Part shown: piece by piece, positions 30,896-45,800 of the stretch
Numbering within the stretch: the first letter of the stretch is position 1
Layout: every line of letters starts with the position of its first letter
Source of the DNA: Hippopus hippopus
Taxonomy: Eukaryota; Mollusca; Bivalvia; Cardiida; Cardiidae
Direction: 5' to 3'
DNA length: 64,000 nt
NCBI GenBank assembly: GCA_946811185.2
Contig: OX328110.1
Coordinates: 15,864,456 to 15,928,455, forward strand
Position numbers and translations under genes: made by a program
The notes under the pieces: model-generated
Databases searched by the model: none
The model's input: the letters and a program-made list of their open reading frames with translations, nothing else
What the model was told of the DNA's origin: nothing

Positions 30896-33800
30896 GTATG
30901 AGCTTGAAATTTATACATATTGTTAGGGGTAGCTGGTGTTATGTTTGTCAGTGTTGCATATCGTAGTTCATTTTGCTTTCTTCTATCCGGCAAACTAATT
31001 TTCTTGTTTGAACTTGCATACCTCCGACCCCCGATGGTTCTGTAGACTATACTGTAGTGATTGTGTCTCTGCTAGCCCCACAGCAGCCATTCTTATAATC
31101 ATTCTGAATCGAAAAATGAAAATACTGGCATCTGTTCACATGGTTGTATGTGTCGATCTTTTCCTTGTCAGCTAATAATTAGTTCCTTGTTTCAGTGTTC
31201 CCATTCACATACATGTAATGTATGTAATTGTAAATCACACACAAACTGATTAAAACAAGTCAAAAGTATTAAACAAATCAAAATCTGTATGTGCAGTGCA
31301 TGTACAGGAAATCATTGCTCTCTTGGACTTACAAATGTGTAATAAGGAATGCCAGCTTTTTTTTTAAAATAGATACATGTACCCTACTTTAGTGCTAATA
31401 CAATAGAGTTGGAGAATACGAGACTGCTTCTGACTGGATTATGTATAGACACACAGATAAGAATGTCTGCAGCTAGCTTTTAAAACGTCATTTGTGTTAC
31501 GTGTCGATAACTGTAAAACAATATTATCCCAGTAGAAACTGAGAGAACTGTGGAAGACACTGGCAAAGCTGTCTACATCATGGCTACAGGACATCGGCTG
31601 TTGATCGCTAGTGGCATGAAAGGTGACAATGTATAAAAGAAAAATGTCCCCAAAAATGAAGCACTGCCAAATCTACTGGCAACAAGTAATTTCTAAACCC
31701 CAAATATGTATCAAGTGTGAAGGACACATGTTACACTGATTATCACAAGTAAACAAGCTGGCGTGTCATTAGATCTAATTAAAACATGATAGTGATTTTA
31801 ATCCACTTATCTAGTCTTCCAGTGTAAAATGAAAGGTTTTGTAGTTACCTATTCTCTTATTGACAAATTGATTTCAAGTCATGCAGAAATGCTTACCCAA
31901 AAAATTAACTGATATGAAAAGTAGATTATTGCAAAAAATGCAAAAACACATGACACAACAAATTGTCAGTTTCATTTTATCTGATAAGAGGCACTTTAGA
32001 CTCTCTTTTCGGCTTTAATAATAACTTTTAGCTGTAAACTTACTCAAATAAAAATAAGTGGGTCCTAAAATCTCTGTCTAGTAATAGGGAAAAACTATCA
32101 GGGTTCCCACTGGGCTTCGCATTTGGCGCCATTTGTGATAAATTTTTAGATGTGGCGCAAGAAAACGCAGATTGGCGAAAATGACTGGCGCTGGTATTTT
32201 TCATATCAGGGTGCCGTACATTTTGATACTGGTCCCATTTACGGCAATGTATGGATGCATGAAAGCCAATCCATCAATTTAAGTTGAAATAAATCACCTG
32301 GAATAATCTACGGCATCGACGTAATCCAAATTACTTCAAAAATCAATGTCATTTACACCTGACTATCCGAATATACATTAACTTCCGATATCATTACGAA
32401 CTGATGGCTAGACAAAATTTGTCAATTAACTTAAGAAAACTTTAAGAAAGTGAAAGCATCGAAGACCAGTCACCCATTTAAATCGTGAATGTTATTAAAT
32501 GTCCAAACCAATCATGATTGCAGTTAAAATCGATAAATTTTGTATACCGGTAAATACAGCAGGTTTCCAAAATGGCGACCTTATCGCAGTCGGCTCTGAG
32601 TAAAACCTGGACGGTAATGTTATCGTCGTCCCAGAATAATCTGTGTCGTTTTTCCTCCATTAATTGCCCACCTTTTGGAAAATTTGTTTAGTTCTTAACA
32701 TTTAAACTTCTGTATGTTTCAAATTGTAATAGTCCTCTTTTGAAAATAGTGTTACAGATGAAGAAACTGCTCTAAAGAGTAATCTCTACTTTTGCAACAG
32801 TGTTTTCACATACTGACTTTGTTGTTGTTTGGTTTGTACCATCAAACTGCTATTTGTTTCCAAAAGGTCTCTTTATAGAACTTTGTTAAAAAAGGAGAAA
32901 TTGCTTTCAATGACATTTTTTCACTTTTGTCGCAGTGGTTTTACAGACATTGATGATAGATCTACTTAAACTTCAATAGATGTTGTTAACAAAAATAATT
33001 TTTGAACTATTTTCATGCAATGAACAAACATATGTGATATTTATTCTGATAAAAACAAATGTTTTTTTGTTTATTTCATTGCTCTTGCCACAACCACAAG
33101 ATGATAATTTATTGACCAATTTTTCATTATGCAGGACCCACTGTTACTTTCATTTTAAAATTGGGACCAACTGGCTCCAATCATTTCAATCTGGTGCAAA
33201 CTTTTCTCATTTGGCGAAAGTGATGGCGCAAGGAAAAAAATAGCCAGAGGGAACCCTGACTATGGTGATTTTTATGAATGAAAATATTGAACAACCTATA
33301 CATTTTAGAGGGGGGGGGGGGGTTTAGGCCACTTTGTCTTTCAGTGATAGCACTAGAACAAGGATTAAGGAATGTATGCAATGAAAAATTAATGAAAAAA
33401 GAAAATTAAATAATGTTGTTATATTTTTAGCTCACCTAAGCACGAAGTGCTCAAGGTGAGCTTTTGTGATCGTGCAGCGTCCGGCGTCCGTCGTCAACTT
33501 TTACCTTGTGTATGCTCTAGAGGCCACATTTTCAGTCAGATACTCATGAAACTTGGTCAGAATGTTTGTCTTGATGATATCTCGGACGAGATCGAAAATG
33601 TGTCAGGTCGGGTCAAAAACTAGGTCACTAGGTCAAATTTTAGAAAAACCTTGTGTACACTCTAGAGGCCACATTTTCAGTCCAATACTCTTGAAATTTG
33701 GTCAGAATGTTTGTCTTAATTATATCTCAGACGAGTTTGAAAATGGGTCATGTCTGGTCAAAAAGTAGGTCACTAGGTCATATCTTAGAAAAACCTTGTG

Positions 33801-36800
33801 TACGCTCTAGAGGCCACATTTTAGTCAGATACTCAGGAAACTTCGTCAGAATGTTTGTCTTGATGATATCTTGGACAAGTTTGAAAATGGGTCATGTCGG
33901 GCAAAAAACTAGGTCACTAGGTCAAATCTTAGAAAAACCTTGTGTATGCTCTAGAGGTCACATTTTCAGTCCAAATTTCTTGAAAATTGGTCAGAATGTT
34001 TGACTTGATGATATCTCGGAAGAGTTCAAAAATGGTTCATGTTGGGTCAAAAAATATGTCACTATGTCAAATCTTAGAAAAACCTTGTGTATGCTCTAGA
34101 GGCCACATTTTAAGTCCCAGGGTTCAGTGACTTTTTTTCACTCGCAAAATTAAAATTTAACTCGCATTTTTCTTCTTTTTTTTTTTTTAAGCCCAGCATG
34201 CCTACCAGTGGTAAAGAACGAACGGCCAGTACAATCTGTTCAATTCTATTCTATTACGTAACCTGTCGACTAGAAACAACAACCAAACAAAAAAGGAACG
34301 TAAATTAATATCAAAACCATCATTTAACTATCAGTTCAATTCCAGTTGAATATCTGTTCTCAAACCATGTTTCTATAAAATTTACAGTGGTGGACGATTT
34401 TGTAAATGAATTACGGACGTAGCCCATCCAAACATCTGCGTGTCCGATAACTGGTTTAGCGAGTCCACCATGCCCAACTTGCTTTTCATTGTTATTTGTG
34501 CATGATAATTATCTTTTCATGAAAGATTGACAAATATTTCTGTTTTATAATCAGAGATTGAATTTGCCTACCGTTTTTTTTTTTTTTTTTTTGTATAAAA
34601 AACGCAAAATCGTAGTATTGGCCGTGAGTGCAGACAAACACACTTGTCTCACGAAACTCGGATAACAAACGACAACTCGGAGGCTTCAATGGCGACATGT
34701 AAAATTATCAACAGCCGTCCAAGGGTATTCTCAGTGCAACATGACCGATGTTTATCCAGAACGAAAAGAATTACCTTATTTGTATTCACATAGAAATTTA
34801 GTACATTTTGGTTATTGTTCTTCAATAATTTGCACTCACATTTTTTAGCAAGTGCTTGAAATTTCAACTCGCATTTTCCAATTCTGACCTGCATTTTGCG
34901 AGTAAATATGGGGGAATTTCGAACCCTGATTCCAAAACTCATGAAACTTGGTCGGATTGTTTGTCTTGATGACATCTCAGATGACTTGGAAAATCGGTCA
35001 TGTTGGGTCAAAAACTAGGTCATTAGGTCAAATCTAGGAAAAGCCTGTGTATGCTCTATAGGCCACATTTTCTGTCAAATACTTATGATTGGTGGTCAGG
35101 ATCTTTGTTTTGATAATATCTACAATGGGAAAATTGGCTATGGTTGGCTTAAAAGTAGGTCACTGAGAGAAATTCTAGAAAAAGCTTGTGTACATGCTAG
35201 AGGCCAAATTTTCACTCCAATAATTATAAAAGCTTAGTAGAATGTTTGTCATGATATCTCAAAAGAGATTGAAAACGGGTCATGTTTGGTCAAAAGACTC
35301 AGGTGAGCGACTTCGGGGCCATCATGGCCCTCTTGTCCAATTCATATTTTTTTCACCTAATGCAATTTTGGATTTCAATGAATTACTTAACACTTGTACC
35401 TCCAGATTTTACTGTGTACCCCTACTTTTAACCCTTTACCACACGAGAAAATTTTAGACCGGTCCAAATTGAAAGCATTTGCAGACGACAAAATAAATGT
35501 GACTGAAAAATTAAGATTTGTTTTGGGAAGAGTAGAAAACATTGTGGGAAAAGGAGAAAATGCTGGTTACCAGCATTTTCTCCTTTTCCCACAATGTTTT
35601 CAAAGGGCCTCTTTTTCAGGGTCGTTAAAAGTCGGGATTGTGTGGTAAAGAGTTAAGCTTTTACCAGTGGGGGGGGGGGGGGGGTGTTGCAAAAAAAAAC
35701 AGATGCTGAAAAAGGCATGGGAACACTGTTGGTTGATGGACTAACGATTAGTCTGAACAAAAACACTAAAATAATTAAAAAATGTTATTGTTACTTCCTT
35801 GTAGTTCCATTTTTTGAAATATAAATATCAATCGACCAACTTCCGAGGAAATCTAAACTACTAGTATGCTTGACATTTACTGCTTAAAAAAGATGTGATT
35901 TTTAGCTCTACTGGCTGAAAGCCAGCAGAGCTTATGTCATGGCGTGCTTTCCGTCGTCCGTCTGTCTGTCCATCCGTTAGTCTTTTTCTTGTTTATGCGA
36001 TAAAGTCTGCATTTGTGGTCAGATTTCCATGAAACTTGCACAGATTGTTTATCTTATCAACAGCTTCAACCCTATTGATTTTGAAAAAAAATCCAACAAA
36101 CAGTATGGGAAAAGTAGCCATTTCAAGTTAAAAAGTTCCATTTCTTGTTTACACGATAAAGTCTGCATTTGTGGTCAGATTTCAGCAAAACATGCACAGT
36201 TTGTTTATCTTATCAATAGCTTCAACCCTATTGATTTTGAAAAAAAATCCAACAAACAGTATGGGAAAAGTAGCCATTTCAAGTTGAACATTTCCATTTC
36301 TTGTTTACACGATAAAGTCTGCATTTGTGGTCAGATCTCTGTGAAACTTTCACAGTTTGTTTATCTTATCAATAGCTTGAACCCTATTGATTTTGACAAA
36401 AATCCAACAAACAGTATGGGAAAAGTAGCCATTTCAAGTCGAAAATTTCCATTTCTTGTTTACACGATAAAGTCTGCATTTGTGGTCAGATCTCTGTGAA
36501 ACTTTCACAGTTTGTTTATCTTATCAATAGCTTGAACCCTATTGATTTTGACAAAAATTCAACTAACAATTTGGGAAAAGTAGCCATTTAAAGTTGAAAT
36601 TTTCCATTTCTTGTTTACGCGATGAGGTTAGCATTTGTGGTCGGATTTTCAAGAAACCTGCACAGTTTCTTTGTATCATAAACAGCTTGAACACTATTGA
36701 TTTTGAAAAAAATCTCGCAATCAGTATGGGAAAAGTAGCTATTCAAAGTTGAAAATTTCCATTTCTTGTTAAGGCAATGAAGTCCACAGTGTTGATCCAA

Positions 36801-39800
36801 TTCTTTTGAAACTTGCAAAGATTATTTGGTTCATCAAGGGATTGAACTCTATTTAAAGTGAAGAAAACCTAGTAAACCATTCAGGAAAAGCAGCCATTTG
36901 ATGACTTATTTACTCAACAAAGTCTACATCATTAGTCATATTTCTTTGAAATTTGCTAGGATTGTTTAATACAAGGGATACTGAAACTCTATCAAATTTG
37001 GCTGGGTTCCAAACATTTAGTTTTGAGAAATTGCACTTCATTTTTTTTCACTTTTGCTGTCTTAGATGATTCAAGCCCAGTTGTAAGAACACATTTTTGT
37101 GGAGGGGGGGGTTGCATCATGAATTCATAATGTATGCTAGCATAAAAGCAAATTCACTGCAAGTAGAGCGATTTCAGGCCCTCAAGGGCCTCTAGTTTTT
37201 CAGGGGAGTTGGGGGGATATTATTTTTTACCATGTAAGTTTGTTGCCATACAGACTTTTTATTAGTTGTATGTGTCTCTCAGCGTGAATTAAGTGCATAT
37301 CTTACTCTTTACAAAATTTTTTATTTTGTTTGACTGGACCAGATTAAAAGCCATTGCAGACGACAAATAGAATGTATCTTAAATGATTATTTCCGTCTTT
37401 GATAGGGTAGGAAACATTGTGGGAAAAGGAGAAAATGCTGGTTGAAATTATTGTCTCCTTTTCACACACTGTTTTCAAAATCCTTCTCTTTCAGCGTCTT
37501 TAACTGTGTACCACACAATCCCGACTTTTAACAACCCTGAAAAGGAAGGCTTTTGAAAGCAATTTTCAGAAAAGGATAAAATGCTGGTAACCAGCATTTT
37601 CTCCTTTTTCCACAGTGTTGTCTACACTGTCAAATCCAGAAATCATCATTTTAGCAACATTTAATTTGTCTTCTGCAAATGTTTTCAGTTTGGTCCAAAG
37701 TTTTGTCATTTGGTGGAGGGTTACAACTCGGAATTGTGTAGTAAAGGGTTAAAAGTCAGTGGAGCATTAAAGGGCCATCATGGCCCTCATGTTATTTTGA
37801 GGGACAACCGCTCATTGAGTGCGGAATTCCCGTAATGCCGCAGCCAAGATGTAAAACTGTAGATGTATTCATTTATGAGGAGTCATACTTATTAATCATA
37901 TGCTGCTAGTTTTTCGAATGAAATTGATTGTGCATTTGCAGTCAGCTGAATTTATAATGAGTGTTTGTTTACAAATTAACCCTTTACCACACAATCCCGA
38001 CTTTTAACGACCCTGGGAAAGGGGCCTTTTGAAAACATTGTGAGAAAAGGAGAAAATGCTGGTAACCAGCATTTTCTCCTTTTCTCACAATGTTTTCTAC
38101 TCTATCAAATAAAAATTGCACCATTTTAACTGCACTGAAATTGTCGTCTGCAAATGCTTTCAATTTGGACAAGGTTAAAATTTTGTTGTCTGGTAAAGGG
38201 TTAACTAGATATGTTTATGTAATAGAGAAAGGTAAGTTACAAAAAGATCAATGAAAACCTTGTGCTAAACTTGGTGTCAACTTGAAGTTTAATCCCTTTA
38301 TTTGATGATCTATAAATCATATTATACCCTTGAATTTAATGTAGACAGGTAGCAGGGTAATTGACTTTTTCATACTATTTTCTTATTTTTCAGACGAAGA
38401 TCTCTTTCATCTAGCAGCTCTAGTAGTGACGATGATCTAATATTAAGGGCCAAAAGGAGAGAGGAGGAGGAGAAGAAACTAGAATTAGAAAGACAACGAT
38501 TACAGTATGTAGTATTTGATATCACCTTCATATATTTTAAACTTGAAACTTACATTTCTTCATGTACTTTGTTTGTAATTTTTTCATGTTTTTTTTTTCC
38601 AACCATTATCCCTGGCTTTCAAAAATATTATTTCTGGCAGACTATACAGCATGCCACTTTTGAAAACATTGAGGATGCAGGAAAAATTGCTTCTAATAAG
38701 CAATTTCTCCATATCTATCATTGTTATTAGTTGCTTGTAACAAGAATTTTCTGAATTTGCATCAATGTTTTCACTACTATTCTTGTATCATAACTTTATT
38801 TAAGTCATTCGGAGTATTTTACAAGGATGTATTGAAATTTATGTTCTGGAAATTTGTGTCAGGTTGTAATTAGTTGATTCATCATCAGACTGTCTTCAAC
38901 AAAGTATGTAACTCTTTACCAAACAACAAAATTTCAGACTGGTCCATATTGAAAGCATTTGCAGACGACAAAACTAACATGACTCTAAAATTGAAATTTG
39001 TTTTGAAAAGGATAGAAAACATTGTGGGTAAAGGAGAAAATGCTTGTTACCAGCATTTTCTCCATTTCCCACAGTGTTTTCAAAAGGCTTCTTTCTCAGA
39101 GTCGTGAAAACCCGGGATTTTTTGGTAAAGAGTTAACCTGGATTATTATGCTAGTTTATGAGGAATTTGAATTAAGTTGTGGACTTCTTATTAAATGAAG
39201 TTGATTGTTTCCGTCAAGATATATTTCAGTCAAGAAAAGAACCAGATTTTGAATGAAAGGCTTTCTTGGTCAAAACATCTTACAATATATACCAGACAGT
39301 GTATATCAAAGATGAGTCAACACAGTAGTCTTTTTTAGCTAGAATACCGTACAAAATATACAGAAAACATATATCCAAGCTCATACAGCACATTCTTCAG
39401 CAGTCTGTTCTGTAATTTCTACTGTTAAAAGACCCAATTGCAGCCAAAATTAAACAATTCAAATGTTATACTGTAATGCATTTGAATTTAGATCATACCT
39501 TTTAACAGTATGGAAATTATTGTGAAGAAGACAATCTGTTATTGTATGGTTGGTCCAAGTGTTAGTAACTGGCAGAAAAATTAATTTTAAAACCAGGTAA
39601 AAAGTGAACAAAAAATAGATCAATCTGGCAACTTTTAACTTGCTTTTAAAATTCATTTTTCTGCTAGCAACTAACCCATGGACTGACTATACAATAACAG
39701 ATTGTCATCTGCATGATAATTTCTGTACTTTTTTATGCATTGATTTAAATTGAATGCATTTTAACATCTGCATTGTTTACTTTTTACCACTATTGGGACT

Positions 39801-42800
39801 TTTAACTCTTAGGCTGCTAAGCGCAACTCACTGACCTTTTGTGGACAGTGTAGATCAAGATCAGACTGCACAGGAACGTGCAGTGTGATCTTGGATCTAC
39901 ACTGTCCGACAAGGAGATATCTTTCTCCCCAAAATACTTTTGAAATAGCAACATTTTGGTTTTTACTATCAACTTGAAATTTTTAGGTTAGTTATTCAGC
40001 AGGATAGGGGTTAAGAAACAAGGCAGTGCATAACATCCTTACTCCTTAACTTGTTTTTCCTGTAGGAAACAGAAGGAGCTTGAGGAACGACTTATTGAAG
40101 AGGAAGTGGCACGAAGGGTGGAAGAACTGGTTGCCAAACGTGTGGAGGAAGAACTAGAAAAGAGAAAAGATGAAATCGAAGAGGAAGTCAAGCGTCGAGT
40201 GGAGGAAGCTAAACAGATAATGGAAAAACAGATGCTACAAGAGTTGGAAAAACAGCGTACAGCAGAGCTAGAAGCTCAGAAAAAGAAGGAGGTAATATGT
40301 TGTTCAGAGATGTACTCAAGCAGACAGTGGGTGACTTACATGTCACTCCACCCACATGTCTGGTTGGTCGGCCTGCTTGGAGACCAGTAAATACATGAAT
40401 TTATTGTATCTATGTTCAAAGTAGTTTGTCATCATATAAGGCTTGCTTTCTCATCAATGAAAGGGAGTCTATTTATGACAGAAGGTAGCGGTGACAGTAT
40501 GAAGGTAGATTCTGCAGTTTCCTTTGAATCTGAGTCTCCTAGACTCTATCTGTGTGTCTGTTTGTACTTGTACTGTCAATCTAATCCTTACTTTGTTTAT
40601 TAAGATGAGTTATAAAAAATCAAACTTTTGCCTTCAAGGAAATGACAGTCACAACACTCTCCTAAATCTTACCTTACCATTGATGACACAAAAAGCTTTT
40701 GTGGACATGGTACATGTAGATCAAGATCAGACTGCACAGAATGTGCAGTCTAACTTATCTACAGTTTTCAGTGTTTTATTCTAGATTTTGACTGAACTGT
40801 CTCTTCACTGTATAGTGTAATTGTATATGCATTGGTTAATAAAGTGAAGTTGGTTTATTTGCCAATGAAATTTTGAGTTACAATATTTTGTATCTGAATC
40901 AAAGGTTTCCTGTAGACAAAATCCTTCTTTTGTAACTGATTGGAGTTTTTTCATACTGTCACAGGCTATGCTACAAGTAACCTGTTACTTCCTTCATCCA
41001 GTTTGCAGCAGATGATACTAAAGGCATCCTTGTAAAGTATAGCTAATACACACAAGTTTAAATATAACTCTTTATCAGACTCCAGAATTTTTGTCTTGTC
41101 ATATGTGAAAGCATTTGCTGATCACCAATTAGGTGTAGCTCAAATACTGATATTTATCGTCAAATGGGTAGAAAACATTATGGGAAAAGAAGAAAATGCT
41201 GGTTTGTAGCATTTTCTCTTTTTCCCACAAATTTTCACAAAGGTCCCTCTTAAGGGTTTTTAAAACTTGCTATTGTTTGGTAAAGGGTTAATGGATATGA
41301 AAAACATTATGGCTGAAAGAGATATTATTTGTAACAAGTAGTTATCCTTTGCTGCAATGTTTTTTGATTTAGCCACTTGCAAGACCAGAACAGGTTTGCT
41401 GAAGGAGGTGATGAGATGACGGGGGGGAGGGGGATTGACATTAGATTTATGGAGTGTATTCTGTGTAGCTCTTAGCTGTAACCATTATTGCGGCCACTCA
41501 CTAAACTTGTCTGCAGACTGGTTTGAGCTATGAGAATAATTCATTAAAGTGGATATGGTGTAAAGGAAAAATAAATCCAGCATTTCTTGAACTTTGCTTA
41601 GGATTGCTTCTTTTGACTGGCACAACTACGGATAAAGATAACTTTCAGAGAAAGTGTTGGTAATGATTGAATTGTCATTTACATTTGCAGCCATGTATTG
41701 CAGTGTGGCACATGTTTCATCATACTAAAATGGATGAGCAGTAGAAAAAAAAACTGTAATTTTGGATTCCATTTAACTGTAGAAATGACTTGTATATCTT
41801 TTGCAGAGCTCCAGAAAGGGGGAGTGATTTTGATTTCAAAATTAAAAATATTAATAATTCTCCACTAAACCCTATATTATTGGTACTTATTAGAATCGTC
41901 TCATCAAGACAATTCTTATGAGTACCCACAAGATAGGGTTTGGAAGAGAAATAATGGATTTAGAGTACCATCACTCCTTCTTATCTGGAGCTCTGATCTT
42001 TGTGTAAAAATTACTAGACAAATGTTATTTTTTAACTAAAATGAAGTTCTTGATACTCCAAAAATGGTATATCTCATAAAAAAAAAAACTAGCATCACTT
42101 TCTGTAGACTTTGCCTGTAAAAGTGTTAAAGTCAGAATGAAACTGATCCCTCTAAGCTGGTTAATTTCTGAAACAAATCAAAAGCAAGACATGTTGAAAA
42201 CATCCTTCTATGGTATAGCTAATTAACCTGAATTGACCCTGATTTGTGTTGATTATTGCTATCCGATAAATTCTGAAATATTTTTTAAAAATTTTATGCC
42301 CCAAATGTGTTTCAGAAGGTAACCAGTTAATGAAACCTTTTTAAAACCATTGATAATGCTGTAATCACTTGTATTAACATATCACATTAATTTTGATATA
42401 TTGTTTGTGCTCAAAAACACAGAGTTTTGTCAACAAAGACCTGCATTTTGAAACAATTTGATGATATGCCTTACATAGGTCTGACACTCATTTACATTTA
42501 ATAAAGTCTTGATTGATAAAATCAAATTCATGGACAGGTGCTTCATTGTGTGCCTTGTCCAAGCGTTACTTTTCCTCCATTGAAGATACAAGTATACACA
42601 ATGAGAGAAGATTACTCTTGGTGCGTGTAAAATAATAGTTTTTGTTTCTGAATTTCACTGAAAAAAAAAAATTGTTCAAAAGTATTTGAAAAGACTACTG
42701 CAAATAATTAGTTTAGCCACCTTAATTGTTACCGAATAAGTTAAGATGATACTGGTACATGTACCTTGATTGAAATCGAAGCAACTCCCATAACTTTGGT

Positions 42801-45800
42801 ATTTAGGGAAGTATTGATAACACAGGGAAAAATTCCTTTTTTTTTTTTTCAAGACTATTCAAATCAATGCATGAATTTCTTGTTTCCCAAGTATTTTGTT
42901 AGAAAATGTTTGCAGCATGAATTGGTACTCAAACAGTTCAACAGAACTTTTTTTTTTCCAGTGTTAAATATCATCTTAGGGGGGAACTTTTTTTTTGATG
43001 TATTTTTTATTTCTCTCATTAAAGAACCCTTGCTTTTCAGGTTATCAACTTTATTTTAAGCCAATATTGTGTGTTAAAATTCAAAGTTTGTATTTCAGCT
43101 CTTTTTTTTTTATTTCTATTAACTACTAACCTTTTGTTTTGAATATAACTATCCCTGAAAAAATCCCGCAATTAGGCATTGTTTTACAGTTTATTTTAGG
43201 TAACAACTATGTACTATTTTGAGAGAATACAGATAGTTTAAAGCTTTCAAGCAAGTATTTGGTATATTTTTTTTCATCTGTAAATAAATTTAAGCTAATG
43301 TTTCCATTTAACCATGAGGATGGGAAAAATTATTTTGACCTGGAACATCCTTAAATGTGGCATGTATTCCTTTGTTGTTATTGGATGGAGGTATTTCATG
43401 AAGAAAAATGAAGATAGCAGACTTGATTGGTGGCTAGTGCAAACAAACAGTGTGGTAGGTAAACACAAAAAATATAAACAGAACACAGCTACCAGCAAAG
43501 TGAAGTCCATTCCTGTTCATGCATTGATGAAGCCTGTTATATAGTAAATTGGCTCATGTCTCACATTATGGACTCAATATAAAGTGATGAGAAAAAAAAA
43601 AGAATAAATACAAAAATTTGTTTCCACTGTATCCATTGTCTGGTATGAGATTGCATACATTGCTCTGTATAAAGATGAGGACTGTAGGACAAGATCATGT
43701 TTGTTATCTGTAAGTATGAATCTATATAAAGGGTTTTCACTCTTTGATAATGGTGAAGGCTCTTTTATTTATTTTACATTATCCTTGCAATTTGCTGGGG
43801 AGTGTACTGGAAGCTTTTAGCTTAAAATACCGTTTTCATCAAATAAAAACATTACTTGGTTTTTGCCCAACAAAATTCACATGCTTATAACAAGCATCTT
43901 GAGTTAGTTTGGCAATTTAGTTCAAGTCATTTGCAAAAATACTGCAGGAGTGGGGGAGCTTTCAGTTAGAAAGTGTGCTCATATGAATAGGAAAGATTAT
44001 TTTCAGTCAGAAATGTATACCTTCAGGGCATACTGTAAAAACTTGATAGAGCTTAAATCTGGTTGGTACAGTTATGGTAAACAATGCACCATGCTACAGA
44101 CAAAAGGGAATTGTTAGAGGCTTTCTCTTCTTCAACAAACTTACCTTGTTTCTTACAGACATTTTTCACAAGTATAGTCCATCTTGTATTGAGCAAACAT
44201 CTAAGGGACTCGGAAAATTGCTTGCTTAAGACAGCTGCTTACGGGTACATTTCATCAAATTTGCCTTCTCTGTAAACTTAATATATGTTCGCTTAATACA
44301 GGGTGTTTGCTTAAAAAAAGTGGCCACTGTAGTCAGGTTTATTGTATTGAAAACCATGGTTTGATGAACTTAGTATCTGTATGCAGATACAAAGAATTCT
44401 AAGGCTGTAGGTTTTGTTATTACTATAGACTTGTAAATGTCATGTACCAACTCGAATTTCTCTAAGCTATTAAAGTTTTTATGGTATGGTCTCCTATGTT
44501 TTATGGTAAAGTAAGGTTAGTGCTCTATAATGGATGCACTGTGAAAGCTACATGTTAAATACAATGTATGCAACAGACAAGAAGTAAATCTAAGTGACAT
44601 ACTTTTATCTTTAAGATGAGCAATGATTTAGGTATTGTTTTCTGATTTACAACCAGTGATGTTTTATTGCAGTACCAAAATGTTAGTTGTCTCTGAATAA
44701 CATGAAGAAACCTATTTTTTAGGAGGAGGAACGATTAAAGCGATTAGAATTGGAGCGGATAATGGAGGAAAACAACAAAAAGATCGAAGAAGCTCAGCGT
44801 AAATTGGTATGTAAATGATGAGATGGTTTTAGTTTTAACCCTTTACTACACTATCCCAAATTTTAACGACCCTGTGAAAGAAACCTTTTGAAAACATAGT
44901 GGGAAAAGTAGAACATGCTGGTTAATCAGTATTTTCTCGTTTTTCCACAATGTTCTCTATCAAAGACAGAAATCAACATTTAAGCATTTACTTTGTCCTC
45001 TGCAAATGCTTTCAGTTTGGTCTAGTCCGAAGTTTTTGTCATTCGGTAAAGAGTTACAAAGGAAAAAAGGGAGGACAGGTAAACTTACATATATATTAAG
45101 TGAATCTTTTTGGAGGAAGTATGTCATGTTTGTTTGACATATTGCATTAATACAACTGTGGCAAAACATTCAAATCACCTGAATTCATAATGGACACTCA
45201 TAACCCTTTCAGCCCTGTTTTTTGGACAGCATATTTCAAGATAAGATTTTACAGAACATTCAGTGAGATCTTTGATCTACACTGCCTGCTTGTTTTGTCA
45301 AGCCTATGAGATGAAAAAGTGTGGTTTCAGTGGATTGTATTTGCAGCCATCAAATGAGGTCAAGTTTATATATTTGGCACTTAGACAGTTAAGATAAACT
45401 ATAACAGGTTATCATGATCTGCGAGTATTTATTGCAAGAGATGAAAGATTCTCTAAGTGCAGTATGGTTTGATAACTAAAGTAGAACGAATAAGAACATG
45501 GTAACATATCAAGCTAGTTTGTCAAGGCAGCTGGTTGTGTTTGAAAGATATTCTGTTTACCATTTTCTATACAATCCTGTTTTGACAAGCCTGAGAAAGA
45601 AGGCTTTTGAAAATCTTGTAGGAAAGAGGAGAAAATAGTGGTAATCAGCATTTTCTCCTTTTCCACAAATACTGTCTACCTTTTCATAGACAAACCCTAT
45701 CCTTTGAACCATAGTTAATTTGTTGTCAGCAAATATGTTCAATGAGGACAAGTCTAAAAGTTTGTTGTGTGGTAGAGAGTTAAAGAAATAGCAAGAAAGC

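Larger units (their letters stand above)
30896..38393 (+). other. ARGLU1 intron 1
   Basis: About 7.5 kb. It contains a 1.16 kb CAGGGTT-ended element, P2 and P3 HINE-like elements, a nested CAGGGTT element and several TTAA-MITE-1 copies. The first kilobase (30900-32090) is comparatively free of recognised repeats. The acceptor is TTATTTTTCAG. Confidence 0.8.

Noticed and set aside
33553..34003. Two overlapping frames of about 70-100 codons and similar ones at 47520-48090
   Set aside because: They are translations of the P2 tandem core; the frame is not kept along the whole array.
36029..36499. A 156-codon open frame with internal repeats
   Set aside because: It spans about three tandem units of a HINE-like element. 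The unit length happens to preserve the frame there, and other units of the same array have stops.
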